64,000 nucleotides of DNA from Lanius collurio. Its lineage: Eukaryota > Chordata > Aves > Passeriformes > Laniidae. The translations under genes were made by a program, and so were the position numbers. Each line of letters opens with the position of its first letter. The first letter of the stretch is position 1. The stretch covers positions 16,584,776 to 16,648,775 of the forward strand of contig JACBWW010000020.1 of the NCBI GenBank assembly GCA_020086605.1, in the 5' to 3' direction. The notes beneath the pieces are model-generated. The model searched no databases, was not told the DNA's origin, and was given only the letters and a program-made list of their open reading frames with translations. Shown here piece by piece: positions 1 to 9,789 of the stretch.

Positions 1-550
1 TTCAAAATTTAAAGAAAGCCTGTTGCGCAGGTACTTATTTAATTCCAGTACTATCAGGTCATTTTATGGGTTGTTAAAGACAGCTGCATGTGTAGTAGTG
101 TGCTTTCTGGAATAACAATACTTGCCTCCTCTGTTTTAATAACTTTTTCTGTTGTTTTATGTACATGAATTCCCAAAAGGTTTACTTGAGTTGGTGATGT
201 AGTCAGTCAGAAGTGGACTAACTGAAAAAACCCAACTGTGCAACACATCTGCAAAATGCTTTGTTCTGATGATTCAGGCAGTAGATCTGCATATGCAGAC
301 CTTCCATAATTTCTACCACAAGCTATACAATAAGTGAAGATTTTTCTTGATACAATTGAATCTTTCTCTGGTGTGCCTGAAAGGTATTGCTTATGTCTCA
401 GGGAGAATGCAATTGTTTTTGTTCTCAGTTTCTTTAGAAATGTTCATTACAGAAATATTTAGAAATACATCTGCCAGTAATGCTATAGTACATTGCTGAG
501 GGAATCTGTAAGGTAGAACATTCAAGCAGTGTGGTTTTGTTTCCTGGTAG
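1..550 (+). other. SPATA18: SPATA18 intron (partial)
   Basis: AT-rich sequence before the first recognisable exon. It ends in the acceptor tttcctggtag. I see no convincing earlier SPATA18 exon here, so the window probably opens inside an intron. Confidence 0.6.
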
Positions 551-669
551 GGTCCAATTGAGGGAGAGCTACAGCAGAGACATTTGGCCGGCAGTTTGAG
601 TTGTCAGCTGCAAGAGCTGGAGGACAAACTATGTGCAACTCGTGTGCAGATCAAGCAGATGGAACAAGA
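551..669 (+). CDS. SPATA18: SPATA18 exon A (coiled coil)
   Basis: The acceptor is tttcctggtag and the donor is AAGA|gtaggg, which is weak at position -1. The 119-base frame opens [11 protein letters not shown] and continues through [11 protein letters not shown] to KQMEQ. This Leu/Gln/Glu-rich heptad-like stretch fits the coiled coil ahead of the MIEAP C-terminal domain. It ends in phase 2. The only stop in frame is the TAG immediately across the donor, as expected of a real exon. Confidence 0.75.
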
Positions 670-3600
670 GTAGGGAAATTAACTGCAATTCTTTTTGTTT
701 GCTTTATGTTTTTCAACAAGCCACATTTTTCTCTTGACATCTAAAGACTGATGAAGATTTGTAAAATGTTTCATTTGTGGCCTAAAACCAGAGTTTCAAA
801 ATGCATCTAAGCTCTGTGTTATGTGTATATATCTAAAGTGGGGTACAAATGATACAGTCACACCCACATTCATAAATTGACTTGGTAGCTTTTGCTTCTG
901 GCAGAGGTGTTGGAAACATGCCAGTATTTTACATAAAAAGGTTTCATATAGTTCATTACAATCCCATGTGGAGTTATAGTCAATGAAATGTTGCATGCTG
1001 AACAAACCCTAAATAAAAAAATCAGTTGAGTGGCTATAGTATAATGTCTGTTGAAGGACCTACAAAATGTCCCATTTAATTATGTTACATAATTGATATG
1101 TAAGTATCTGAGAAGATAAAAGCCACTGTTGTAAGACAGAGGAAGAGAGTTGGATTTCCAGATAAGTGACTAGACCTGAAAAATTTTTGCATAGTTGCAT
1201 AAGTCATATTTTGTGGAGCACTGTAATATAAAAATTACTGATTTCCTTCAGATACAAATTTGTGCAGTTATTACCAGTTCCAGAGTCATTTAAGAGGTAG
1301 CTCCAAGTGGCAGACACATTCTCATGCATCCTATTAGCATGAGAACAGCGAATGTTCCCAAGTCTTGGATCAGTGCATTAAGTTATATAATTTCATGCCT
1401 TAATTGATTCCAGGAATATCTGTTTGGATTTTCCCCATGCCTATTTCTAGAACTCATCTTCCTAAACCTCCTTTCCTTTCCCAGTTGTCCTTAATAGTAG
1501 AATTCTTTAGTCCTCTTTTACTACTATTCTGCTAGAAGTCCTTCCCGAAGGAGCTAAGGATGGAACTTGGCAGTCTTTCCTCTTGGCAGATGTTGCTGGC
1601 CTTATTACCTGTGGTCATCTCAGTCAGCCTGCTCCTTAAAAAGGTGGAACAAGAATCTTGTCAATTGATAAGTGTTAGAGCTTTTGTTCATTCAGATCCT
1701 CAAAAATCTCACCAGGGTCCTCCAGTAAAGAAAAGGAAGGACAAACTGAGGACCTTCAAAATAAATAGAAAACACATTTTTTTTTATTTTTTCCTTCCCC
1801 TCTTTGTAAGGGGAAAGCAACAGAATTACTGGAGTTTAGAGGGAAAGCAGAGGTGTTGGCATAGTTTTTAATATTAAGTAAGAGTAAAGGACAGAAGATA
1901 AACTTGCTTGTCTGCCAATTTTTAAGAAGCACTCCTTTTTTTGGGGGACAGCAGGAGAGGAACTGTTAGCTTTTGGTATTAGTTGAATAACATTTATGAT
2001 AACTTTTGACTGACTAATGTATCACAGCAAAGAAAAGAGCCCAAGAACATGATAGAAGAAAATACCTAGGTTCTTAATCTGTAGAAAAGAAAACTGAACT
2101 GGTTTAGTAAACATATTAAATATGAGAAAGAAATCAGTTTCTTTTAGACCTCATCCTCTGAGCTAGCTTAAGGACACCAAATGTTAACTGGTGATTTTTC
2201 CTGTAGCATGATTTTTCCTGTATCCACTCTTCTGCCACAATATACTTATACAATTTAAAGTAAGATTAAGTCTTCTTTGTTTTATGCTTTTTTAAACTCT
2301 TGATTTTTCCTTGAGCTTGCTCAATAACTTTCCTCTTTTTTCTGCTCCTGTTGATGAGGATTAGTTGATAGTTTACATTGATAGAAGGATGTCTTGTGGC
2401 TGACTGTTCTGTGTGATTAAATCTAAGAGCTTCCCATGTTGAAGACTGCAAAACCTTGAGGCTGTTACAGAAACTGAATGACTGTGAGCAGGAGATTCAA
2501 GCACTGCGGGATGAGATTTCTCTCCTGGCTGCCCAAAAGTCTCTTCTCAAGAGCAGGTAGAGGCCTTATTCAGAGAAGTCACTGAATCGTAGAAATTGGT
2601 CGTGTTAGGTAGCGTGAATTTCCTCCTCATTTGAAATTGAAGTATAAACAAAAGCTAAGCTTTTTTACTTTGTTATCCAGGAACATAAACTCTTTAGATG
2701 ATTTCTTCTAGTGCTCAAATATTTTATTTTAAAGCAGCTATGTTAAAGTTCAGACAAAACAGCAAATAATGCAGCATTACAAAATACATTGAGAGCAATG
2801 TATGGAATAAAAAGAGGGTTTTTTGTTGATGAGTCCTCTTGTAGCAAGTTCTGCCCTATAATTGTACAGTGTTCAATTTTCACTTGTTTGACTTCAGCTG
2901 TACTCTTCAGAGGTACTGAAAGGGGAACAGATCTCAAAAATATTACTAGTTAAAATTGCATTTCCTAGGAGCAAACTGCTCGGCTATACATACTTTAGGA
3001 ATTACTTTACTTTTACCGTTTAGGCTTTAGCCCATAAAACATACTGATACAAATGCCTTCATATTAGACTAACCACAGCTGCAGCTTCCTTAATTACATT
3101 GGCTCAAAATCTCACCTTACCCTTGTAAAATTAAATTGATGAAAAAATCTGCCCTAGGGAAAAGCAAGTGAGGATGGTAAAGTGACGTGAAGCTTCTTTG
3201 CCCGTGTGTCGAAGGCTTGTGCGGGGCTGCTCTCCTTTCAGGTGCAGTGCGGGCAAGTCCCGCAGCGTTTCCGTGAGGAGCTGGTCGCCCGCTCGCAGCA
3301 GGCGGGTCAATGCTTCGCACCGCGCCTGCCTCATAGCCCGCTTTGGCTTCATTTATGCTCAAGAACGCTTGGCTGCAGAGACCCTTTTGAGGGGATTCAT
3401 CTGTGACATGGAGACGGTGCAGAGGATAATATACATTGCAGCTGTGGTAAGGAAGAAATAGTATTTCTTATTTTACAGGCCAGAAGTGTTTTGTAAAATA
3501 CTGTGTCTGCATTGGATTAAATTGTGGGTAAATTAGCATTTCTGTCAAGTGCAGAGAAGAAAAGCTGTTTTTCTTTCTTTCTTTTGATTTTTCTTTCTTC

Positions 3601-6600
3601 CCCTCACACTTCTATGTTGAACAGTCAATGTAGTGTCCTACCTGACCTGTCTCAAGATTAGAACAGGGTCAATGGTTTATGGTACAGGTACTAAAGGAAG
3701 ACTAATTTGGTCTGAAGAATAGATGATGTCTCTAGTGATCAACATTGCCTTATTTAGAAAAATTATTTTGGGAATGCTGCATTAAATACTACAGCACTGC
3801 AAAGCTAAAACTCTTTCCATATCATGCTTTCCTTTTGCTTGTAGTTATGTGCTTTTTTAGTTTAATTGGGTCCTTGAAACCACCTAGATGCCTCACATTT
3901 ACCATGAGCTCGGTGTGAAGAAAGTTGTTTTCATTTCTTCTGTATGGAATCTTCTTTTCTATAAAAGTGATGTAACACCTCCCTGTGTCAGAGAGCAGCA
4001 TCTCTTAATGTGTGTAATCCCAAGCACATTTGACTTACTGAAAGTTTTTTCTTTCAGCTGTCATTCAGTTTACACTCTCCAGTTCAACCTCTTTTCCCCA
4101 AAACAAACGAGATGTTCTGGTCTTACATGTCACATAAAATGCTATTACTCATGATATCTTTGAATGGGTTTGCATTGATCATGGGTGTGTGATGGAATCC
4201 TATGCAAATATAGAAGGTTAGGTGGGAAGCTTTTCAATCTTATCTTTCCCAAGTAAATTAACACTAGATAATTCCTTCCTGATGAGTTAACTTTCTCCTT
4301 TACAGCAGTATATTATATTCCTCATCAGTATATATTATTATGCCGATAGTGGGTTAATTTTCCCAGATAACTGATGAAAAATTAATCTTAGTCTCCTGTG
4401 TTTAACTAGACGTTCTTTATGTTTGCAGGAATCTTTTCGTGCAGCAAAGATGGCCTTCTGGAAGCTCAAAATAAGTGTAAAAGAGACTTTGGCTCTAGAT
4501 CACGTGGGACCTGAGTCACTTGAAGTTGCTGCCCTGGATTATATAGCTCGCCACAAGGATCTGTATGATGTTTGTCAGAGTGTCCATGTAAGTCAAGGGC
4601 AGTGGGGAAGTGACGTGGTGATCTCTTTCAGGAGCTAGTAAATTCAGAATATGCAATCTAGAAATGCACTGTAACCTGAAGGAGAAAAATGTTACCATAT
4701 GGACTTGTAGCAGTTTACTTTCCAAAACAACAGTGCTAGGACTAGTATATGTATGACTTAGTAATAGCTTGTTTTGTTTGTTTATAGCAGCACATTCTTT
4801 CTGAAGCTGTTGTTTTCTGGAATAGTCAAGGGCAGCATTACTATTGAGCTTTTTATACTGATTTTTAAATGTAGAAAGCTGAGAGGCATATTTAGGGGAG
4901 ATTTCTATACTTGCTTGTGAATAAAATTGTTAGTGAGTGCTGATGACTCATGTATGTTTATTTTCAGGAAGTAGTTTGCTCCATGAACATGAACCCAAAG
5001 ATCCCATATCCACCAGAAGTTGATTTCTTTCTGATCCGCACTTTGATTCGAGAGTTGTGCTGTTTGGCTTTTTCAATGCAGACACTCATTCCTCCTCTTG
5101 ATATTGCCCTTGGTGTTGATGGAGAACTTTTCAATAGGGCCATGTAAGAAATCTTTATATTCAGTCAGACTCTTTACCATTAAAGTTTGTATTGTCTACT
5201 TGTTTCCTGATTAATATAAAAGTTTAAGATTGCTAAACATTAATTAGGGCAAAAAACCCTGGCCTGTAGTGAATTTGGTATGTCTTTAAGGTTTATGATT
5301 GCATATAACTACCAGCATGTAGACAAGTGTCAGCAATTTTTTTTAGTGAACAGTAAAGAAATTTTCTGGATAAACTTCTATCTCAAGAGCATATTTAGTT
5401 TGTCATTTAAAAAGAAAATGATCATCAGCTTTCCCTGTTTATTTTCTGTCTGCATTTTAAAAAATGTTTGCATCTTTGTTCCTCTGTACTGGCCTGTTCT
5501 GTAAAAGTCATGTTTACTGGGATCTGGCAGTTGGTGTCTGTTACCAGGATCATCAACATGTTTGCTGCAACCTCCAGGCTGTAGCTGCTGTACAACCTAC
5601 AAGTATTAATATGCTCCCATCTCTTCTGGTTTAGATGTGAGCAAAACCAAACCCACCTCTTAAAAATGGGGATTTTGTTTAAAAAAATTTTCACCATGGC
5701 ATAATTTTTCTTTTTTCTATAGGGTCAGGCTGCTTTTTTAGCAGGCAGAGAACTGTAGGGTGCTTCCATGTTATCTAGAAAATTAATGGGATTGGTAGGT
5801 CATAAAAAAATTGCTTATTTTGCATTAAAAAAAGCAAAAAAGCCTTACATCACTAAGGAGGTTTCTAATAATGATTTAAAATAGAATGGAATCCAGGTGC
5901 TGAAGAGATTGAGAAGTCAAGGAGAGAAATAGAAAAGATGAAAGTAGACTCTTGACAGGAGAGTGCAAAGTCATGCTGGACTACGCAATGATCCTATCCA
6001 AATACTGGACAGTTAGCTTTTGACACTCAAAGCTATTGGCTAAATTAAGAAGCAGCAACACTGTGGTATAGTCTTGGGATGCTTTCTCCACCTACTTGGT
6101 GTGTATGGCCTTAAAAAACCCCATGTAATATCTTTCTGCGTGCTGATGTGGGAGACACTCACATCTGTCTATCCATCTAGATTAATGTGGCATGTGTATA
6201 TCCTTACGTGTATAGCATGTATACATGGTACACAGAGATGGAGCAAAACTTGTAAAAATTAAAATATCTCTGTTTGTTATGTGTGATAGCATTCTATAAA
6301 GGGCTAGCCAAACATCATTGTACCCTATGCCTTGCTTCTTGCCTCTAGTTATGACGTTGTTTTGTACAGCTTGCTATTGTAATACATTATGAAAGTATAA
6401 ATGCATTGCTTTTTAAAAATTTCTGTTATTTGATATTTGTTCTGAGTTTGAATCCATAAAGCCAGACGTGTTACTTAGCCAGTATTCTAGACTTAGAGAT
6501 GTAGTGTATATACCTTTGAATTAATTTTTCATTGCTAAAATGCCACTGTTTCATTATTAATATATAAGGATCTTGCTAATCAAGTTGCCTCATGTCTCAT

Positions 6601-8884
6601 AAGGTACTAGGATGTAACTTCATAGTTGACTATTTCTGTAATATCTTTTATAGTGGGCTTGTTTTAGCAAGGTATTTCAGGAAGAGGGAATGAGTGTGCC
6701 TGCCAGATAGCTGCTCAGAAGGTTTAATCTGTCTGTGGACACAGAGGCCCTAGCTTGCATGGGGTTTATGCAGAAATTAAGGTCTAATGGCCTTCTGAAT
6801 GTTAGATGGCTTTATTGGGGTATCTGTCAGTATAAGTAAACAGTATGTTCTGCTAAGTCTGTCTTCCAAGTGCATTTCTTTTACAAGATCGCCTAAAGAA
6901 TACTTATTTTTGTGATGTGGAAAAATTGTCAAGAACAATATCAGAGCTGTAGCTGCTTTTTATCAGCATTGATGATTTGAAACACATTTATCTTTTGGTA
7001 CTTATATGCAGACATTTCTTGTACTGTGTGTTTCAACAGGTACTATCGTAGTTGTGACTCAGATTTCACAGCTCGCTTTGTGGCCTATCACATCTGGCCT
7101 CCTCTGATGGAAAATGGTGCTGTAATTGCGAAGGGAGAGGTAGTCACTAAAAAAGTCGTTCTGGTATGTATTTTGTTAAGGAAGAATATGTTAAGGGAAA
7201 TCAGTGGATTTCAACACCGTTTTTAAAATTAAAAAAGATAAGTTTTTAACTGTTCCCTATATGGGTGGAGTAGTGTATCAAATATCAATTGGGTTGTAGT
7301 ACCTCATCCTGTATTTAGGATGAATGGTTCCATTTTCCTTAATGTATTAATTATGCAGATGTATGGTTGTTGGCAGAGCCTGTTCTCTCTGTGTTTCCTC
7401 TCTGTGCTCAAACCTTGTCTCCAGCATGGCAAGTCTGCTTGCAGAGTCTGTCTTTATTAAAACATCTCTCTCAAAAGAGGTTTGTCAAACTCTTCTCTTG
7501 TAGTGCTCTCGCAGAAGTAGAATTAGAAGCAGAAGCTGCAGCTGTGGCCGTCGTCTCCGGTCTGGTCAAGTAAGCCTCAGCTGAATGTTTGTAGTGTTAG
7601 CAGCATCAAGCATTTTAACTAGGAATGTAGGCAACCTATTAAAAATGCTGATGTGCCACATGTATGCTTTAACACTGGGAATAAAGACCTTTGCTTGAAG
7701 GTCTCGAATGAGGTGAAGCTGAACTGCCAGATAGTTGCTTGGTATAATGATCAGTAGAGATACTGTATGAGAAGTAGTAATTCTCAGAAGTATCAACTGT
7801 GTGTCTTGGAATGCTTTCCCCCTGCTCCCCTTGCTTTAGTGCCCTTCTGAATAAATAATTACATCACCTGGAAGTGTTTTAGTCATCTTGGAGTACGTAT
7901 ACAGCACATAGTTCCTGCCTCCTGGAATTAGTAACCTAAATTTACTCCTAATTTACTGAATGCATCAAAGGAGCAGAGAATAAGTGTAGGGTGAGCAGGA
8001 AGGGAAGAACCAAGGTGATACAAATAAGGTATGTGAAACCTTAACAGAGTTCTGCATATGCTGTAGTTACACAACATTTTAAATTATTTCTGTAAAAATG
8101 TGCATATTTTTCTAATTGTTAGCCCATCTTATTTAGTGGACTAGGTGCCCTCAACTTAAATGTGAATATTGAAACTGTAAGAGGCTTTGGGTAGGGCTCA
8201 CTTTTTTGTTTGTGCGCAGGCTGTGAAAAAAAAACCTAGAAAGTTGTTGAACTTGACTCTATAACAGTAGAGCTGCCCTGATAGACATGGGCAAATTTTC
8301 TGAATGTTGGTGGGTCTCCAAGGGGCTTTCTTGGGTACATTTCTTTAGCACACCTGAATTTCCTTTTCTGTTTGTCTTGCAGGTCACTCGAAGCCGCAGT
8401 CTTTCAACAGTGACAGTCAAAACTTCAAGTAAGTGGGCGTGTTGATTCCTAATGGCTCATGGTTTTCACATTAAGCCCTTGAATGACTGAACAAAGAAAA
8501 TAACATGTTGAACATCTCTGATTCTAAAATACTTGCCCAAGTCTTACTTTTACATTGGGTAGCCTTTTTTTTATGTGTGAGATTTCTGACTTGTTTTTTC
8601 ACTCTGTTGGGACCACTGTCACGGTTTCTCTCTGCTGCTGGCCTTCACTGTGGCCAGTGCTGTAGTGAGTAAAACTTGCTCCCTTCCCTACACAAGAGAC
8701 AGTTTGCTGCTGCACACCTGCTAGCTCCCTGCTTTTCAAATTCCAAAGAGATAGCTCGGTGGTGACAGTGAAGTGAGGGATTTTAGGCAGTATGAATATG
8801 TGCCTATTTTGAAACTAATGCAATTTAGAGATTTAGAAAATATAGTTGTACTGAAATGTACCTTTTTCTTCCTTAGGGTACTAA
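551..8884 (+). CDS. SPATA18: SPATA18/MIEAP (mitochondria-eating protein), 3' portion, nine exons
   Basis: MIEAP is known in mammals as a p53-inducible, cardiolipin-associated protein of mitochondrial quality control. Exons are 551-669, 2461-2556, 3242-3446, 4429-4587, 4968-5143, 7040-7163, 7504-7569, 8383-8428 and 8877-8884. They sum to 999 bases in one unbroken frame with compatible phases at every junction. The 332 visible residues hold a Leu/Gln/Glu-rich coiled coil (about 1-72), an Arg/Ser linker (about 73-95), the MIEAP C-terminal domain (about 96-293) and an Arg/Ser tail (about 294-330). Diagnostic strings are [37 protein letters not shown] and [18 protein letters not shown], which match my memory of the human protein closely. 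The 5' exons lie upstream of the window. The human protein is about 538 residues, so roughly the C-terminal 60% is present, with a shorter Ser/Arg linker. Identity rests on recall of human SPATA18, not on a search. Confidence 0.93.
670..2460 (+). other. SPATA18: SPATA18 intron
   Basis: AT-rich intron of about 1.8 kb. The ORF at 1560-1871 (103 aa) has no recognisable domain and no coding-like composition. No repeat family is identified. Confidence 0.65.
2461..2556 (+). CDS. SPATA18: SPATA18 exon B (coiled coil)
   Basis: The frame reads [20 protein letters not shown] and then [11 protein letters not shown], matching the human segment that contains LKEEIAVLSAEKSALQ. The donor GAGCAG|gtagag is acceptable. 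The acceptor chosen (aaaccttgag) keeps the phase (1 + 93 + 2 bases) and joins residues as EQ-E-LLQ, but it has a poor pyrimidine tract. An alternative AG 16 bases upstream would not keep phase with exon A. The 5' edge is therefore less certain than the rest. Confidence 0.7.
2557..3241 (+). other. SPATA18: SPATA18 intron
   Basis: AT-rich intron ending in a strong acceptor, ctctcctttcag. The last 60 bases are already GC- and CpG-rich, continuous with the next exon. Confidence 0.75.
3242..3446 (+). CDS. SPATA18: SPATA18 exon C (Arg/Ser linker and start of C-terminal domain)
   Basis: The 205-base exon enters in phase 2 and leaves in phase 0. It encodes an Arg/Ser stretch ([18 protein letters not shown]) followed by [19 protein letters not shown] and [13 protein letters not shown], which align with the human ...RFSDSYSQARL... 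and [12 protein letters not shown]. The human Ser/Arg linker is several times longer, so this bird version is contracted. The first 100 bases are very CpG-dense (about 12 CpG), unlike the surrounding introns. ORFs called on the opposite strand here are shadows. Confidence 0.93.
3447..4428 (+). other. SPATA18: SPATA18 intron
   Basis: AT-rich intron with donor gtaagg and acceptor ttatgtttgcag. A short CT-rich tract lies near 3570-3605. No gene or repeat is recognised. Confidence 0.8.
4429..4587 (+). CDS. SPATA18: SPATA18 exon D (C-terminal domain)
   Basis: The 159-base phase 0/0 exon begins [15 protein letters not shown] and ends [12 protein letters not shown], with donor CAT|gtaagt. It matches the human EAFHVAKMAFRHFKI and LDYVICHLDLYD segments. 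This part of the MIEAP C-terminal domain is predicted to be helical. Confidence 0.95.
4968..5143 (+). CDS. SPATA18: SPATA18 exon E (C-terminal domain)
   Basis: The 176-base exon follows acceptor ttattttcag and ends at donor CAT|gtaaga in phase 2. It encodes [18 protein letters not shown], then [12 protein letters not shown] and [15 protein letters not shown]. Human has MNVNPKISFPPVVDF and PPLDIAYGADGEVFN in the same order, so this is one of the most conserved blocks of the protein. Confidence 0.96.
5144..7039 (+). other. SPATA18: SPATA18 intron
   Basis: AT-rich intron of about 1.9 kb that ends in tgtttcaacag. I see no exon, RNA gene or clear repeat in it. Confidence 0.75.
7040..7163 (+). CDS. 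SPATA18: SPATA18 exon F (end of C-terminal domain)
   Basis: The 124-base exon completes the split codon AT|G and reads [20 protein letters not shown], then [18 protein letters not shown]. Human has RRSYDSDFTAPLVFYHVWP and ALMEND...KGEAVTRR. The donor is CTG|gtatgt, phase 0. Confidence 0.96.
7504..7569 (+). CDS. SPATA18: SPATA18 exon G (Arg/Ser-rich mini-exon)
   Basis: The 66-base phase 0/0 exon lies between ctcttctcttgtag and CAA|gtaagc. It encodes 22 residues, almost all Arg, Ser or Cys ([14 protein letters not shown]...). Human has an Arg/Ser-rich run at the equivalent place. A symmetrical 66-base exon could be skipped without breaking the frame. Confidence 0.85.
7570..8382 (+). other. SPATA18: SPATA18 intron
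   Basis: AT-rich intron with a strong acceptor, ctgtttgtcttgcag. An internal AATAAA-like site near 7850 is not supported as a gene end, because two more in-frame exons follow. Confidence 0.75.
8383..8428 (+). CDS. SPATA18: SPATA18 exon H (Arg/Ser tail)
   Basis: The 46-base exon reads [15 protein letters not shown] and enters a perfect donor, A|gtaagt. Human has MSRSRSPSPIR here. If the donor is not used, the frame reads on for five more residues (SKWAC) to TGA at 8443-8445, giving an alternative C-terminus. Confidence 0.85.
8877..8884 (+). CDS. SPATA18: SPATA18 terminal exon, 8 coding bases
   Basis: A long pyrimidine tract with acceptor tttttcttccttag precedes GG TAC TAA. Joined to the last base of exon H this gives Arg-Tyr-stop. 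The human protein, as I recall it, ends Arg-Phe-stop, which supports this small coding end. The rest of the exon would be 3' UTR. Confidence 0.65.
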
Positions 8885-9580
8885 CTGAACATGTTCCTGT
8901 GATGCAATGCATCTGGATTCAACAACTTTGCTGGTGCCTTTTCTCTTCAGAAATACCTCAAATCTCTCAATAATGTGAATGGCAGTTGTCACTTCAAATG
9001 GAGTTTGTGTGCAGTGTGTTTTTTAGAATTATAGAAAGCTTATTTATAATTTTAGAAACTAAACTCTTTTGATTTAAAAAGTGCACGCAGTACAGGATCA
9101 TTTGGCAAAATCTGCAAAGCTCTCAAGAACCCATGATGTAATCTTGCAGGTAGAAGTAGAATTATTGCATCTAGAATGTTTGCTTTCCACAGATTCCAAG
9201 TGATGCAGTTTCTCTTGATAGGATCTTTAATATAACCTAAATGGTGAATGTTGCAGAATGTTGAGGTTAGCTGTTACTTGAAAACAATGTAATTAATTGG
9301 TGCTTTTTTACAACTTTAGAAAATAGTGGTAATCCCAGGATGTGCCAGTCTCACACAGCAACCTTTTAAATATATCCTTGTGATAAACTGAGGTTTTTAA
9401 CTACAATGCAGAAGTTGCACAGAACAGTCATAAACTGCCAATACTCCAGCAGTCCCCAGGCCTGTATTGACATTTTTGTATGAATGCATGCAAGTGTGCT
9501 TTAGCAAGGCAGTAATAGTCCTTGTTTAAATACATTGTTATTTAGAAATTATTATAATAAAAATTTGTACTTTGACACTA
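8885..9580 (+). other. SPATA18: SPATA18 3' UTR (inferred)
   Basis: Non-coding, AT-rich sequence between the inferred stop codon and the first good polyadenylation signal. The 3' limit is inferred from the AATAAA at 9556. Confidence 0.45.
9556..9561 (+). promoter_or_regulatory. SPATA18: candidate polyadenylation signal AATAAA
   Basis: The first canonical hexamer downstream of the inferred SPATA18 stop codon. T/G-containing sequence follows within 50 bases. It lies just before the CR1 insertion at 9.8 kb. Confidence 0.45.
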
Positions 9581-9789
9581 AAAATATTTTGAAAGTGTGC
9601 CACTGAATATTTGTAGGCTTGAAATATTTGATTGAGGCCTCTTCAGTGTCACACTTAATAGGCTTTCATACCTTGTTGACAGATCAGTAATTGTGAATCT
9701 GGTGAAAAAAATCCTGTCCAGTTATCTCTTACTGTGGACAGTTACTGCTCTTCAAGTGTAAAAATTAGAGACATCTGAAGAGATTTAAC

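Noticed and set aside
3117..3362. Two minus-strand ORFs
   Set aside because: Shadows of the CpG-rich SPATA18 exon C, whose plus-strand frame is the conserved one.
7845..7856. AATAAA-like site as the SPATA18 gene end
   Set aside because: Two further in-frame exons with good splice sites lie downstream, ending in a human-like C-terminus.
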